Position numbers and translations under genes: made by a program. From CAWKGV01 sp963849305 (lineage in GTDB: Bacteria > Pseudomonadota > Alphaproteobacteria > Acetobacterales > Acetobacteraceae), in NCBI GenBank assembly GCA_963849305.1, contig CAWKGV010000004.1, positions 186,001 to 250,000 on the forward strand: DNA of 64,000 nt, in the 5' to 3' direction. The notes under the pieces were generated by a model that had not been told where the DNA came from, did not search any database, and saw only the letters and a program-made list of their open reading frames with translations. Of this stretch, positions 7,671-15,909 are shown one piece after another (position 1 is the first letter of the stretch; every line of letters starts with the position of its first letter).

Positions 7671-9344
7671 ATGACCCAGACAATCCGCAGAGCCGTCGCG
7701 GGCTCCGTCACGCTGATCGCGGCATTGCTGCTGGGCGGCATGGCCGCCCAGGCCAAGGACGACCTCGTGATCGGCGTCGCCCAGTTCCCCTCCAGCCTGC
7801 ATCCCGACATCGATGCCGAGGTGATCAAGGCTTACGTCACTGAGTTCGGGCTGCGCCCCATTACCTCCTTTGATCAGGAGTGGCAGAACACCTGTCTGCT
7901 CTGCACCGAGCTTCCCACCCTGAAGAACGGGCTTGCGAAGATCGAGGACTTGCCCGTCGGCGGCAAGGGCATGGCGGTCACGCTCAAACTCAAACCCGAC
8001 CTGAAATGGGGCGACGGCCAGCCGGTCACCGCGAAAGACCTGGCGTTCACCTGGAAACTCGGTCGCGATCCGAACTCCGGGTTCAGCAATCCCAATCCGT
8101 GGACGCGCGTGCGCGGCGTGGAGGTGATCGACGACCATACCGCCGTGATGCATCTCGAAAAGGTCACGGCCTATTTCGACCGCTACGACCAGATCCTGCC
8201 GGAGCACATCGAGGGACCGATCTACGCCAAAGCGGGCGGCCCAGGCGACTACATCAAGCAAACGGCCTATAACCGCGCCCCGGCCACGCCCGGCCTGTGG
8301 AGCGGGCCGTACATGGTCACCGGCTATCAGTCGGGCGCGCAGATCGTGCTGGAGCCCAATCCCTATTGGTCCGGCACCAAGCCCGCGTTCAAGCACATCG
8401 TCATCAAGCTGATCGAGAACACCGCCGCGCTGCAAGCCAACCTGCTGTCCGGCGATGTCGATATGGTGAATGGCGAGGGGGTCGGGCTCACCATCGACCA
8501 GGCGCTCGCGCTGCAAAAGCAACATCCCGACCGCTTCACCTACATCTTCCGCCCCAGCCTGAATTACGAGCACATCGACTTGCAGAAGGACAACCCGATC
8601 CTGGCCGACCTGCGCGTGCGCACGGCGCTGCTGCTGGCGATCGATCGCGAGACGATGGTGCGCAAGCTGTTCGCGGGCAAGCAGCCGGTTGCAACGTCCT
8701 GGGTGAACCCGCTCGATCCGAACTACTCGAAGGACGTTCCAACTTATCGTTATGATCCGGCCAAAGCCATGGCGCTGCTGGCCGAGGCCGGCTGGAAGCC
8801 GGGCGGCGACGGCATTTGCCGGAACGCGGCCGGCAAGCCGCTCTCGATTGAGATATCCACCACCGCCGGCAACCGGCTGCGCGAGTTGCAGGAGGAGGTG
8901 CTGCAAAGCCAGTGGAAGGCGGCCTGCGTGCAGGTCACGATCAAGAACGAACCGGCGCGCACCCTGTTCGGCGAGACGCTAAAGCATCGCGTCTATCCGG
9001 GCATGGTGATGTACGCCTGGAGCAGCGAGGTCAGCGAAAGCCCGCGGCGCACCCTGGCAACATCGGACATCCCGACCAAGCGGAACAATTGGACCGGCAC
9101 GAACCAGGTCGCGTTCAGCAATCCCAAGATGGACGCGGACATCGCGGCCGCCGAGGGCGAGCTTGACCTGGACAAGCAGAAGGCGATCTGGGCCGACATG
9201 CAGCGCATCTACGCCGAGCAGCTTCCCGTGTTGCCGCTGTTCTACCGCGCCGAGGACCATGTGATCCCCACTTGGCTGAAGGGCTATGTGGTGACCGGCC
9301 ACGGCGGAAGCTCGCGTTGGGCCGAATACTGGCATCCGGGCTGA
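7671..9344 (+). CDS. Peptide ABC transporter substrate-binding protein (SBP_bac_5)
   Basis: This 557-residue periplasmic binding protein belongs to the DppA/OppA class. A signal peptide (T-I-R-R-A then a Leu/Ala core) has cleavage near A-Q-A/K-D-D, residues 25-26. The family signature G-D-G-Q-P-V-T-A-K-D-L-A-F-T-W follows, with the usual L-I-E-N-T-A-A and R-T-A-L-L-L-A-I-D-R segments later. The ATG at 7671 has GGGAG at 7662. A C-L-L-C pair near residue 77 is unusual and could form a disulphide. It is the first gene of a five-gene importer. Peptides are the likely cargo, but nickel, opines or glutathione are possible in this family. Confidence 0.93.
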   Translation: MTQTIRRAVAGSVTLIAALLLGGMAAQAKDDLVIGVAQFPSSLHPDIDAEVIKAYVTEFGLRPITSFDQEWQNTCLLCTELPTLKNGLAKIEDLPVGGKGMAVTLKLKPDLKWGDGQPVTAKDLAFTWKLGRDPNSGFSNPNPWTRVRGVEVIDDHTAVMHLEKVTAYFDRYDQILPEHIEGPIYAKAGGPGDYIKQTAYNRAPATPGLWSGPYMVTGYQSGAQIVLEPNPYWSGTKPAFKHIVIKLIENTAALQANLLSGDVDMVNGEGVGLTIDQALALQKQHPDRFTYIFRPSLNYEHIDLQKDNPILADLRVRTALLLAIDRETMVRKLFAGKQPVATSWVNPLDPNYSKDVPTYRYDPAKAMALLAEAGWKPGGDGICRNAAGKPLSIEISTTAGNRLRELQEEVLQSQWKAACVQVTIKNEPARTLFGETLKHRVYPGMVMYAWSSEVSESPRRTLATSDIPTKRNNWTGTNQVAFSNPKMDADIAAAEGELDLDKQKAIWADMQRIYAEQLPVLPLFYRAEDHVIPTWLKGYVVTGHGGSSRWAEYWHPG

Positions 9345-10327
9345 GCGAGCCGCCCGCGACCCCGGCCCGGCCGAACATCCTGGAGGTGCGCGGGCTGACG
9401 GTGGGGTTTGCCGCGCGCGAGGGCGAACGCCAGGTGGTCGGCGGCATCGGCTACGACCTACACCGCGGCCGGACCTTGGGCGTGGTGGGAGAGTCGGGCT
9501 GCGGCAAGTCGATAACCGCCCTTGCCGTGATGGGTCTGGTGCCGCCGCCGGGCCGGGTCGCGGGCTCGGTCCGCTTCGACGGGCGCGAGCTGATCGGACA
9601 GCCGGCCTCGGCGTGGCGAGCCCTGCGCGGCGACCGGCTCGCGATGGTGTTCCAGGAGCCGATGACGGCGCTCAACCCGGTGATGCAGATCGGCCGGCAG
9701 ATCGCCGAGGTCTTGGTGCTGCATCAGGGGCTCGGCTGGCGCGTAGCCGGGGAGCGCGCGGTCGAATCGCTGGACGCGGTCGGCATTCCGTCCGCACGCG
9801 AGCGGGCCGGGGCCTATCCGCACCAGCTTTCCGGCGGGCAACGCCAGCGCGCGATGATTGCGATGGCGCTCGCCTGCCGCCCGGCGCTGCTGATCGCCGA
9901 CGAGCCGACCACGGCGCTCGACGTGACTATCCAGGCGCAGATCCTGGACTTGATGGCCGAGCTTCAGGACGATATCGCCATGGCGATCCAATTCATCAGC
10001 CACAACCTTGCGGTGGTCTCGGAGATCGCCCACGAGATCATGGTGATGTACGCCGGCACGATTGTGGAGCGCGCGCCGGCCGAGGCGCTGTTCGCCGCGC
10101 CGCTGCATCCTTACACGCAAGGGCTGATCGCTACCCTGCCCGACCCCGAGCGGCGCGTGGAGCGGTTGCCGGTGATCCCGGGCGGCGTGCCCGATCCGCG
10201 CGCCGTGCGCGGCTGCCGCTTCGCCGATCGCTGCGCCCGCGTGGCGCCCGACTGCCGCCTCGCCGAGCCGGTGCTGGAGGAACTGGCGCCGGATCACTTC
10301 GTCGCCTGCTTCAAGGCGAGCACATGA
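9317..10327 (+). CDS. Peptide ABC transporter ATP-binding protein (DppD/OppD type)
   Basis: The first ATPase subunit of the importer has Walker A G-E-S-G-C-G-K-S (about 58-65), signature L-S-G-G-Q-R-Q-R and Walker B L-L-I-A-D-E-P-T-T-A-L-D. The C-terminal oligopeptide-transporter extension carries a cysteine group (C-R-F-A-D-R-C ... C-R-L ... C-F) that in relatives binds a 4Fe-4S cluster. No ATG lies near the N-terminus. TTG at 9317, with CGGAAG eight bases upstream, is the best guess and would overlap the binding-protein gene by 28 bases. The end overlaps the next start as ATGA. Confidence 0.9.
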   Translation: MGRILASGLSEPPATPARPNILEVRGLTVGFAAREGERQVVGGIGYDLHRGRTLGVVGESGCGKSITALAVMGLVPPPGRVAGSVRFDGRELIGQPASAWRALRGDRLAMVFQEPMTALNPVMQIGRQIAEVLVLHQGLGWRVAGERAVESLDAVGIPSARERAGAYPHQLSGGQRQRAMIAMALACRPALLIADEPTTALDVTIQAQILDLMAELQDDIAMAIQFISHNLAVVSEIAHEIMVMYAGTIVERAPAEALFAAPLHPYTQGLIATLPDPERRVERLPVIPGGVPDPRAVRGCRFADRCARVAPDCRLAEPVLEELAPDHFVACFKAST

Positions 10328-11280
10328 CGGCGCTGGTCTCGCTCGACCGGGTCAGCGTGCATTTCCCGCAGCGTCGCGGGATGTTCGGTCGCGCCGGAGT
10401 GCTGCGGGCGGTGGACCGCGTCAGCCTCGCGATCGAGGACGGCGAGACGCTCGCGCTGGTGGGCGAGAGCGGCAGCGGCAAGAGCACGCTGGGTCATGTG
10501 GTCGCCGGCCTGCGGGAACCGACCGGCGGGGCAATGCGGTTCCGGGGCCGGGCGCTCGATTGCGCGACGCGGCGGGCGGCACAGCGCGCGATCCAGATCG
10601 TGTTCCAAGACCCGTTCGGCGCGCTCGATCCCCGGATGCCGGTCTCGGCCATCATTGCCGAGCCGCTGCGGATCAACCGCATCGGTTCGGCCGCCGAGCG
10701 GCGGGAGCGGGCGGCTGGGCTGGCGCGCGATGTCGGCTTGCCCCGCGATGTGCTGAACCGCTACCCGCACGAGTTCTCCGGCGGGCAGCGCCAGCGCATC
10801 GCTATCGCCCGCGCGCTGGCGCCCGACCCGGCCCTGATCGTGGCCGACGAGCCGCTGTCGGCGCTCGACGTGTCGATCCAGAGCCAGGTGCTGAACCTGA
10901 TGCGCGAGGTGCAGCAAGAGCGCGGCTTGTCCTATCTGTTCATCAGCCACGACATGGGCGTGGTGAACCATTTGGTGGACCGGGTCGCGGTGCTCTACCT
11001 CGGCCGCTTGGTCGAGATCGCCCCGCGCGACGACTTGTTCGCGCGGCCCTCGCATCCCTACACCCGGGCGCTGCTGGATGCGGTGCCGCGCATCGGCCGG
11101 CGGCGCGCCCGCCGCCATGCGATCAAGGGGGAGATGCCGAGCCCGCTCGATCCGCCCCCGGGTTGCGTGTTCCATACCCGCTGCCCGAAGGCGCAGGACG
11201 TGTGCCGGATCGAACCGCCGGCGCTGCTGCCTGCGCTCGGACGGGCGGACCAGCTTGCCGCCTGTCATTTCAAGGACTGA
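10324..11280 (+). CDS. Peptide ABC transporter ATP-binding protein (DppF/OppF type)
   Basis: The second ATPase, 318 residues, starts at an ATG overlapping the previous stop (ATGA). Walker A G-E-S-G-S-G-K-S is at 47-54, with signature F-S-G-G-Q-R-Q-R and Walker B L-I-V-A-D-E-P-L-S-A-L-D. The D-P-x-G-A-L-D-P-R-M Q-loop region is characteristic of the DppF class. The C-terminal extension again has spaced cysteines (G-C-V-F-H-T-R-C-P, V-C, A-C). It should form a heterodimer with the preceding ATPase. Confidence 0.93.
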   Translation: MTALVSLDRVSVHFPQRRGMFGRAGVLRAVDRVSLAIEDGETLALVGESGSGKSTLGHVVAGLREPTGGAMRFRGRALDCATRRAAQRAIQIVFQDPFGALDPRMPVSAIIAEPLRINRIGSAAERRERAAGLARDVGLPRDVLNRYPHEFSGGQRQRIAIARALAPDPALIVADEPLSALDVSIQSQVLNLMREVQQERGLSYLFISHDMGVVNHLVDRVAVLYLGRLVEIAPRDDLFARPSHPYTRALLDAVPRIGRRRARRHAIKGEMPSPLDPPPGCVFHTRCPKAQDVCRIEPPALLPALGRADQLAACHFKD

Positions 11281-11286
11281 CGTTGG

Positions 11287-12240
11287 ATGCTGCGTTTCAT
11301 CCTCCGCCGCGCGCTGCAAACCGCACTCGTGTTGCTGCTTATGTCGCTGGTGATCTACAGCCTGATCGGGCTGATGCCGGGCGATCCGTTGGACGAGATG
11401 CTGGCGAGCAATCCCGGAGCGACGCCCGACGTGGTCGCTCATCTCCGCGCGATCTATGGGCTCGATCAGCCATTGCCGGTTCGGTATTGGCACTGGCTGG
11501 GGGCGGCGGTCGGCGGCGATTTCGGCTACTCGCGCTCGCACGCGCAGCCGGTGCTGCAGGTGCTGGCGCCGGCGCTCGCGCAGACCGCACGGCTGATGCT
11601 GTCGGCCTTTGTGCTGAGTGTGGTGCTGGCTTTGGTGCTCGGCGTGCTGGCGGCGCTGCGGCCGGGCGGGGCGGCGGACGGCGCGATCAGCCTCGCGGCG
11701 TTCGCGGGGATCTCGCTGCCGGTGTTCTGGCTGGCGCTGGTGCTTATTCTGGTCTTCGCGGTGCAACTCCACTGGCTGCCGGCCAGCGGCACCGCGACCT
11801 TGGGGCGGGGCGGGGTGGGCGATCAGCTTCGCCACCTGGTCTTGCCGGTTGTGACCTTGGCCTTGTTCTACACTGGGCAATTCACCCGCTTCGTGCGCGC
11901 CGCCATGATCGAGACCTTGCGCGCCGATCACGTGCGCACTGCCCGCGCCAAGGGCGCGCCGGAGAGCCGCGTGGTTCTGGTCCACGCGCTGCGGAACGCG
12001 ATGATCCCGGTGGTGACGGTGATGGCGCTGAGCTTCGGGACGCTGTTCTCGGGAGCACTCGTCACAGAGACCATGTTCGCGATCCCCGGCATGGGCAAGA
12101 CGATCTACGACGCCATCATGGGCAACGACTACAACCTGGCGCTCACCGCGCTACTGTTCGCCACCCTGGTCACTTTGCTCGCGAACCTGGCAGCGGATGT
12201 CGCCTATGCCTGGCTCGATCCGCGGATCGCGCTGGCATGA
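11287..12240 (+). CDS. Peptide ABC transporter permease (DppB/OppB type)
   Basis: This 317-residue inner-membrane permease has six predicted membrane segments. The first is at about residues 9-30 (L-V-L-L-L-M-S-L-V-I-Y) and the periplasmic L-M-P-G-D-P typical of DppB follows it. The cytoplasmic ATPase-contact (EAA) loop is A-K-G-A-P-E-S-R with H-A-L-R-N-A after it. The C-terminus has F-A-I-P-G-M-G-K. It starts six bases after the DppF stop and overlaps the next permease by ATGA. Confidence 0.93.
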   Translation: MLRFILRRALQTALVLLLMSLVIYSLIGLMPGDPLDEMLASNPGATPDVVAHLRAIYGLDQPLPVRYWHWLGAAVGGDFGYSRSHAQPVLQVLAPALAQTARLMLSAFVLSVVLALVLGVLAALRPGGAADGAISLAAFAGISLPVFWLALVLILVFAVQLHWLPASGTATLGRGGVGDQLRHLVLPVVTLALFYTGQFTRFVRAAMIETLRADHVRTARAKGAPESRVVLVHALRNAMIPVVTVMALSFGTLFSGALVTETMFAIPGMGKTIYDAIMGNDYNLALTALLFATLVTLLANLAADVAYAWLDPRIALA

Positions 12241-13172
12241 GCGCGACCGCGTTCGAGGTCGCGCCCGCGGCCGAGCAGGCGGTCGGCCCGTGGCGACTGC
12301 GCTGGCGCCGCTTCCGAGCGCACCGCACGGGAATGGCTAGCCTGGTATTGCTGGTCTCGCTCGTGGTGTTCGTGCTGCTGGCCTGGCCGCTGGAGTGGCT
12401 GCTGCACATCGATCCCGATGCGACCAACTTGCTCTCCCGCTTCGATCCGCCCTCGGCGCAGCATTGGCTGGGCACCGACGAGGCCGGGCGGGACGAGCTG
12501 GCGCGGCTGATGGTCGGCGGGCAGGTCTCGCTGCTGGTGGGCGTGCTAGCGACCGGCGCCGGCAGCGTGATCGCGCTGTTGATCGGGGGTCCCGCCGGCT
12601 ATGCGGGCGGACGGCTGGATGCGTTGCTGATGCGCTTCACCGACGGGGTGATCGCGCTGCCCCTGTTGCCGCTTCTGATCGTGTTGGGCGCGCTCGATCT
12701 GACCAAGCTCGGCTTCTCCGCCGAGTTCGCTCATTCCGGGGCGGCCGGGTTCTGGCGCATCGTGGTCGTGATCTCGCTGGTGGACTGGACCGCCACCGCG
12801 CGGATCGCGCGCGCCGCGACCTTGTCGGTGAAGGAGCGCGACTTCGTGCGCGCCGCGCGCGCCAGCGGGGCCGGCCCGCTTTATGTGATGGCGACGCATG
12901 TGTTGCCGAACATCGCGACGCCGCTGATCGTCGCCATCACGCTGACCATGGGGCGGGTGATCCTGTTCGAATCGGTGCTGAGCTTCCTGGGCTTCGGCGT
13001 GGTGCCGCCGATGCCGAGCTGGGGCAACATGCTGAGCAACGCCCAGGAGCTGGTGACCGAAGCGCCGGGGCTGGCGATCTATCCGGGAGTGCTGATCTTC
13101 CTCACCGTGATCGCGGTGAACTTCCTGGGCGACGGCTTGCAGCACGCGTTCGACCCGCGCTCGGAGCGTTGA
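12237..13172 (+). CDS. Peptide ABC transporter permease (DppC/OppC type)
   Basis: This 311-residue inner-membrane permease starts at an ATG overlapping the DppB stop. Although the frame is open far upstream, homology begins here (residues 21-31, W-R-R-F-R-A-H-R-T-G-M). It carries G-T-D-E-A-G-R-D-E-L, the DppC signature, five to six membrane segments and the EAA loop A-A-R-A-S-G-A-G. F-E-S-V-L-S-F-L-G-F-G is near the C-terminus. It completes a self-sufficient importer whose order (binding protein, D, F, B, C) differs from the textbook A-B-C-D-F. Confidence 0.93.
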   Translation: MSATAFEVAPAAEQAVGPWRLRWRRFRAHRTGMASLVLLVSLVVFVLLAWPLEWLLHIDPDATNLLSRFDPPSAQHWLGTDEAGRDELARLMVGGQVSLLVGVLATGAGSVIALLIGGPAGYAGGRLDALLMRFTDGVIALPLLPLLIVLGALDLTKLGFSAEFAHSGAAGFWRIVVVISLVDWTATARIARAATLSVKERDFVRAARASGAGPLYVMATHVLPNIATPLIVAITLTMGRVILFESVLSFLGFGVVPPMPSWGNMLSNAQELVTEAPGLAIYPGVLIFLTVIAVNFLGDGLQHAFDPRSER

Positions 13173-13260
13173 GGCGCGGGAACTCAGTACCGAGACGTGA
13201 GCGCGTCGATCGAACGGGCTTGGGTGGGCCTCGGTTGGGGATCAGCTTGGAGCGTTCTTC

Positions 13261-13419
13261 ATGAAGCGAATCGTTCGGGCTGGTGTGCTCCTGGGCCTCT
13301 CGGGCGTGCTGGGGGCTTGCGCCAACTGGCAACCGCATACGCCGCCCTATTATGGTTCGACGCCCGCCTATTTCTGGCCGTATGGCGCGTATTCGCCGCT
13401 GGGCGGCGGAGCGCGGTGA
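13261..13419 (+). CDS. Tiny lipoprotein, Tyr/Pro-rich
   Basis: A 52-residue reading frame follows the importer by 88 bases. It starts M-K-R-I-V-R-A, has a hydrophobic core and a clear lipobox L-G-A-C at residues 17-20, so a mature lipid-anchored peptide of about 33 residues is predicted. The mature part is rich in Tyr, Pro, Trp and Gly (P-P-Y-Y-G-S-T-P-A-Y-F-W-P-Y-G). GGAG lies at 13249-13252. No known family recognised. It may be expressed from the importer operon. Confidence 0.55.
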   Translation: MKRIVRAGVLLGLSGVLGACANWQPHTPPYYGSTPAYFWPYGAYSPLGGGAR

Positions 13420-13431
13420 GCCCCCGCCGGC

Positions 13432-13905
13432 TCAATACATATAGCCGGGCAGGAAGCAATGGATGATCGGGTTGAACGCGCCCGCGATATCCCACCTGCC
13501 CTCGTACCAAACCACGGCATGGCCGGTGGGATTGGGGTCTTTGCGTGGATCGATCAGGGCCTGCTTCGGCACCTCGTGCCACGTGCTGACGAGCCGGACC
13601 TCGTAGCCGCTGCCGTCCTGTTTCATGCGCCAGTCGCCGTCTTCCAAGAGATGGCCGTCGGCCATCGAACAGCACGAGACGCCGTTCGCGCCCGCCTGTC
13701 GCTCGAACCATTGGTGGACCGGCGAGTTCAGATCGGTGCCCGGAGGCGGCGCGGCATGGGCCACCGGGAGGAGCGGCTTTGCCGGCAGTGCGAGGGCGGT
13801 CGCCGCGGTCAGGAGGATGACAACCGCCTGGCGCAGCCCTTCGCGCACTGGGTCGAGTTGGGCCGAAGGCGATCTCAGGCTCACAAGCAGGTAACGCATG
13901 GCCAT
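13432..13905 (-). CDS. Exported protein of unknown function with a Cys-Cys pair
   Basis: The 157-residue product has a long signal-peptide-like N-terminus, with a hydrophobic run at about residues 27-42 and a possible cleavage after A-H-A. The mature part holds W-F-E-R-Q, then G-V-S-C-C-S-M-A-D-G-H, W-R-M-K, V-V-W-Y-E-G and I-I-H-C-F-L-P-G. The C-C-S-x-A-D-G-H pattern suggests a structured or metal-binding exported domain seen in other alphaproteobacteria, but I cannot name it. It converges with the tiny lipoprotein gene. Confidence 0.6.
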   Translation of the reverse strand: MAMRYLLVSLRSPSAQLDPVREGLRQAVVILLTAATALALPAKPLLPVAHAAPPPGTDLNSPVHQWFERQAGANGVSCCSMADGHLLEDGDWRMKQDGSGYEVRLVSTWHEVPKQALIDPRKDPNPTGHAVVWYEGRWDIAGAFNPIIHCFLPGYMY

Positions 13906-14483
13906 TCCAAGTCGATTCTATGGCCAAAGCATATCTGGTTCAGATTCGATGCGCCATAACATCGTAATGGAAATAGTACGGAAATTCCTGCGTTGGCCCG
14001 CGTCGGATGTGGGGCTAGAGATCTCCAAGCTTGGGCTGGTCGGGTTTGCGGGTTCGCGCCAACTTGCGCTTTCGAGCAACGACGCCCTCATCGCGCTTAA
14101 CCTCGCCGATTAACGGGATCTTTAGCTGTGGGTCTGCCGGTTCCGACTGTGGGGCGTGATCCCTGGCCCTCAGCTTCTCCTGATGTTCCAGCACCCGGCG
14201 GCGGTGATCCCGGGCTTTGGACGACAATGCGCCCATCGGCTTCTCCCCTGATGAAGTCGCCGAAGGATCACTTGCAGGCATCGCGCGTCAACGGGAAAAA
14301 GCCCGCTCCTTACCAAGCTTGGAGGGGGCCGGTGTCCGCGGCTTGACTCGACCCGGATCGCCGCCGATGCTCGATTCCCTTATCGTTCATGCAGCGGGCT
14401 GGCGAAGGAGCTTACACGTCCAGTGCGCCGCGACCGCGCAGCATCGCCGAAATGCCGGCTCAGAGGGGCGCCACCCTACCGAA
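13906..14483. other. Region without a convincing gene
   Basis: About 580 bases. Short open frames exist on both strands, for example an 88-codon minus-strand frame at 14015-14281, rich in Arg/Lys, and a 71-codon plus-strand frame at 13898-14113. None has a clear start signal plus recognisable domain. Base composition is less GC-rich than the flanks. It leads directly into the decayed cupin gene. Confidence 0.4.
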
Positions 14484-14810
14484 GCTCGCGGGCGCTTCTT
14501 CAATACGGGCAATGCCTTCAACGTGAAACTGCCGCCGGTTCCGGACCACAGCTTTGTGGCGGAGCCGCGCCTCGCACTCGATCCCGCGACATGAACGGGG
14601 CTGGTCCCGCGACAGTTCCGAGGAACTGAGCTGCGCATTCGCGGCGACGACCCGTTGGTACTCGCGCAATTCGCCAAGATCGGCGCTGGCGACGAGCTGA
14701 GCACGGATTTCATGGCGAGCGGCGTGATCGCCTACGTGATCCAGGGCAGTAGGTACGGCACGATGCGGCGCGGAGGGGATCGCTGGGATGAAGGCGATCT
14801 GTTCATGCAC
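14484..14810 (+). pseudogene. Cupin-domain protein remnant with internal stop
   Basis: The frame reads F-F-N-T-G-N-A-F-N-V-K-L-P-P-V-P and ends the first block with D-P-A-T, followed by an in-frame TGA at 14592-14594. It then resumes in the same frame through P-L-V-L-A-Q-F-A-K-I-G-A-G-D-E-L, A-Y-V-I-Q-G-S and W-D-E-G-D-L-F-M. The second block looks like the cupin beta-barrel (G-D-E-L, then V-I-Q-G, then G-D-L-F). After D-L-F-M the frame runs straight into sequence of a different gene, so the 3' half is deleted. A stop plus deletion makes it non-functional. Confidence 0.55.
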
Positions 14811-15042
14811 GCTCAGCGCCCTGAAGCCGCTGACCGAGAAGAAGGCGGCAATGCCGCCGGTGTGGCAGCCGATGCTCCGCAAGCAACCGGTCACCGGCCG
14901 GCTCTCGCTCTACATCAGCCCCATCCACAACGACGAGATCGAGGGCATGGACGCCGAGGAGGCCAGGGGCCTGCTCGACGAACTTACTACCTTCGCCGCG
15001 CAATCGCGGTTCGTCTATCGCCATCGCTGGAGCCGGGCGACG
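14806..15042 (+). pseudogene. TauD/TfdA-family 2-oxoglutarate dioxygenase fragment
   Basis: The frame gives L-S-A-L-K-P-L-T-E-K, then P-V-T-G-R-L-S-L-Y-I-S-P-I-H-N-D-E-I-E-G-M and R-F-V-Y-R-H-R-W. This is the C-terminal part of a TauD-like non-haem iron dioxygenase. At about 15030 a one-base change moves the expected continuation P-G-D-V-V-M-W to another frame. The segment carrying the distal iron-binding His is then replaced by a short tandem repeat. The N-terminal iron ligands are absent, so it is a dead fragment fused to the cupin remnant. Confidence 0.65.
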
Positions 15043-15077
15043 TGGTGATGTGGTGATGTGGTGATGTGGTGATGTGG
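15043..15077 (+). repeat. 8-bp tandem repeat, four copies
   Basis: Four perfect copies of TGGTGATG (15043-15074) plus three bases of a fifth. The first copy coincides with the codons for V-V-M-W of the dioxygenase remnant, so the array arose by expansion inside a former coding sequence. A unit of 8 is not a multiple of 3, so each copy shifts the frame. Confidence 0.9.
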
Positions 15078-15163
15078 AAGCTTGGCGGTTTTGGCGAAGG
15101 CGATCAACGTGTTCGATTTCCGCCGCCAGCCCTGCCGCCCTCATCCGGCGAACTGACCCAGGC

Positions 15164-15357
15164 GTGCGGCCCTGGATGATGGAGTGCATCGAGGCGTTCG
15201 GCGCCGCGCGATGCAAGTTCCAAAGCAACTTCCCGATGGACAAGGCGATGTGTGGCTATCCAGTGCTGTGGAACGACTTCAAGCGGATCGCGTCCGGCGC
15301 GTCGGCCGACGAAAAGCGGCGCTGTTCCATGACACGGCGGCGCGCCCGCTTCTCTTG
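15164..15357 (+). pseudogene. Amidohydrolase (TIM-barrel) C-terminal fragment
   Basis: The frame reads V-R-P-W-M-M-E-C-I-E-A-F-G, then S-N-F-P-M-D-K and G-Y-P-V-L-W-N-D-F-K-R-I-A. This is the C-terminal part of amidohydrolase_2 proteins of the lactonase/decarboxylase type. The ending A-A-L-F-H-D-T-A-A-R continues only in another frame after S-A-D-E-K (about 15310), so there is a frameshift. The N-terminal metal-binding H-x-H part is missing. It adjoins the cupin and TauD remnants, as if a catabolic operon has collapsed. Confidence 0.6.
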
Positions 15358-15454
15358 ACCCCCGAGGTAATCGCCTTCGCGCCGGCACCGGCGAATCCTC
15401 GCGCACGGGACCGCCAGGCACGCGCCTCGGACCCGCAGCGACAGGAGAACCAAC

Positions 15455-15826
15455 ATGAGCACAATCAACGAGACGGTGGCCGGCTACATCGCGGCCTGGA
15501 ACGAAACTGATGCCGGCCGCCGCCGCGACATCATCGCACGGACCTGGAGTGAGGAGGGCAGCTATCTCGACGCGCACCGCGACGGGACCGGGCACGCCGG
15601 GATCGACGCAATGATCGCCGTGGTGCAGGAGAGCTACCCTGGATACCGCTTCCGCCTATCGAGCGGGATCGAGGCGCACCATGACCGCGCGCGGTTCAGT
15701 TGGAGCGCCGGCGGCACCGAGCAGGCACCGCTATTCTTTGGCGGCACCGACTTCGCGGAGTTGGCCGAAGATGGGCGGCTGCGCGCGGTTATCGGGTTCA
15801 TTGACGCGATGCCGAAGCTGGGCTGA
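15455..15826 (+). CDS. SnoaL-like / NTF2-fold protein
   Basis: The 123-residue protein has the one-domain NTF2-like fold pattern. An N-terminal helix (Y-I-A-A-W-N-E-T-D), W-S-E-E-G-S-Y-L-D, G-I-D-A-M-I near the middle, and a beta-sheet ending G-F-I-D-A are visible. Such proteins are small cytoplasmic hydrolases, isomerases or binding proteins; the substrate is unknown. An AGGAG ribosome site lies 9 bases before the ATG. It is intact although it follows three broken genes. Confidence 0.8.
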   Translation: MSTINETVAGYIAAWNETDAGRRRDIIARTWSEEGSYLDAHRDGTGHAGIDAMIAVVQESYPGYRFRLSSGIEAHHDRARFSWSAGGTEQAPLFFGGTDFAELAEDGRLRAVIGFIDAMPKLG

Positions 15827-15841
15827 TGCCCACACCACCCT

Positions 15842-15872
15842 CCCTCTCCCAGAGGAGCACGCTGGGAGAGGG
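15842..15872. terminator. Strong hairpin between convergent genes
   Basis: CCCTCTCCCAG (15842-15852) and CTGGGAGAGGG (15862-15872) are perfect 11-base arms around a 9-base loop. It sits between the ends of the SnoaL-like gene (+) and the glycine-rich gene (-). No T-run follows, so it may be a bidirectional terminator, an mRNA-stabilising hairpin or a dispersed repeat. Confidence 0.5.
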
Positions 15873-15909
15873 TCGGGTGCCGGCGCGGCAACAGTCCAGT
15901 TGAACGAGA

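Noticed and set aside
10560..13172. 870-codon frame that would make a giant permease fusion
   Set aside because: Only the last 311 codons match DppC; the upstream part is out of frame with the DppF and DppB genes and has no homology pattern.
14015..14281. 88-codon minus-strand frame rich in Arg/Lys
   Set aside because: No ribosome site, domain or neighbour supports it; left as part of the empty region.
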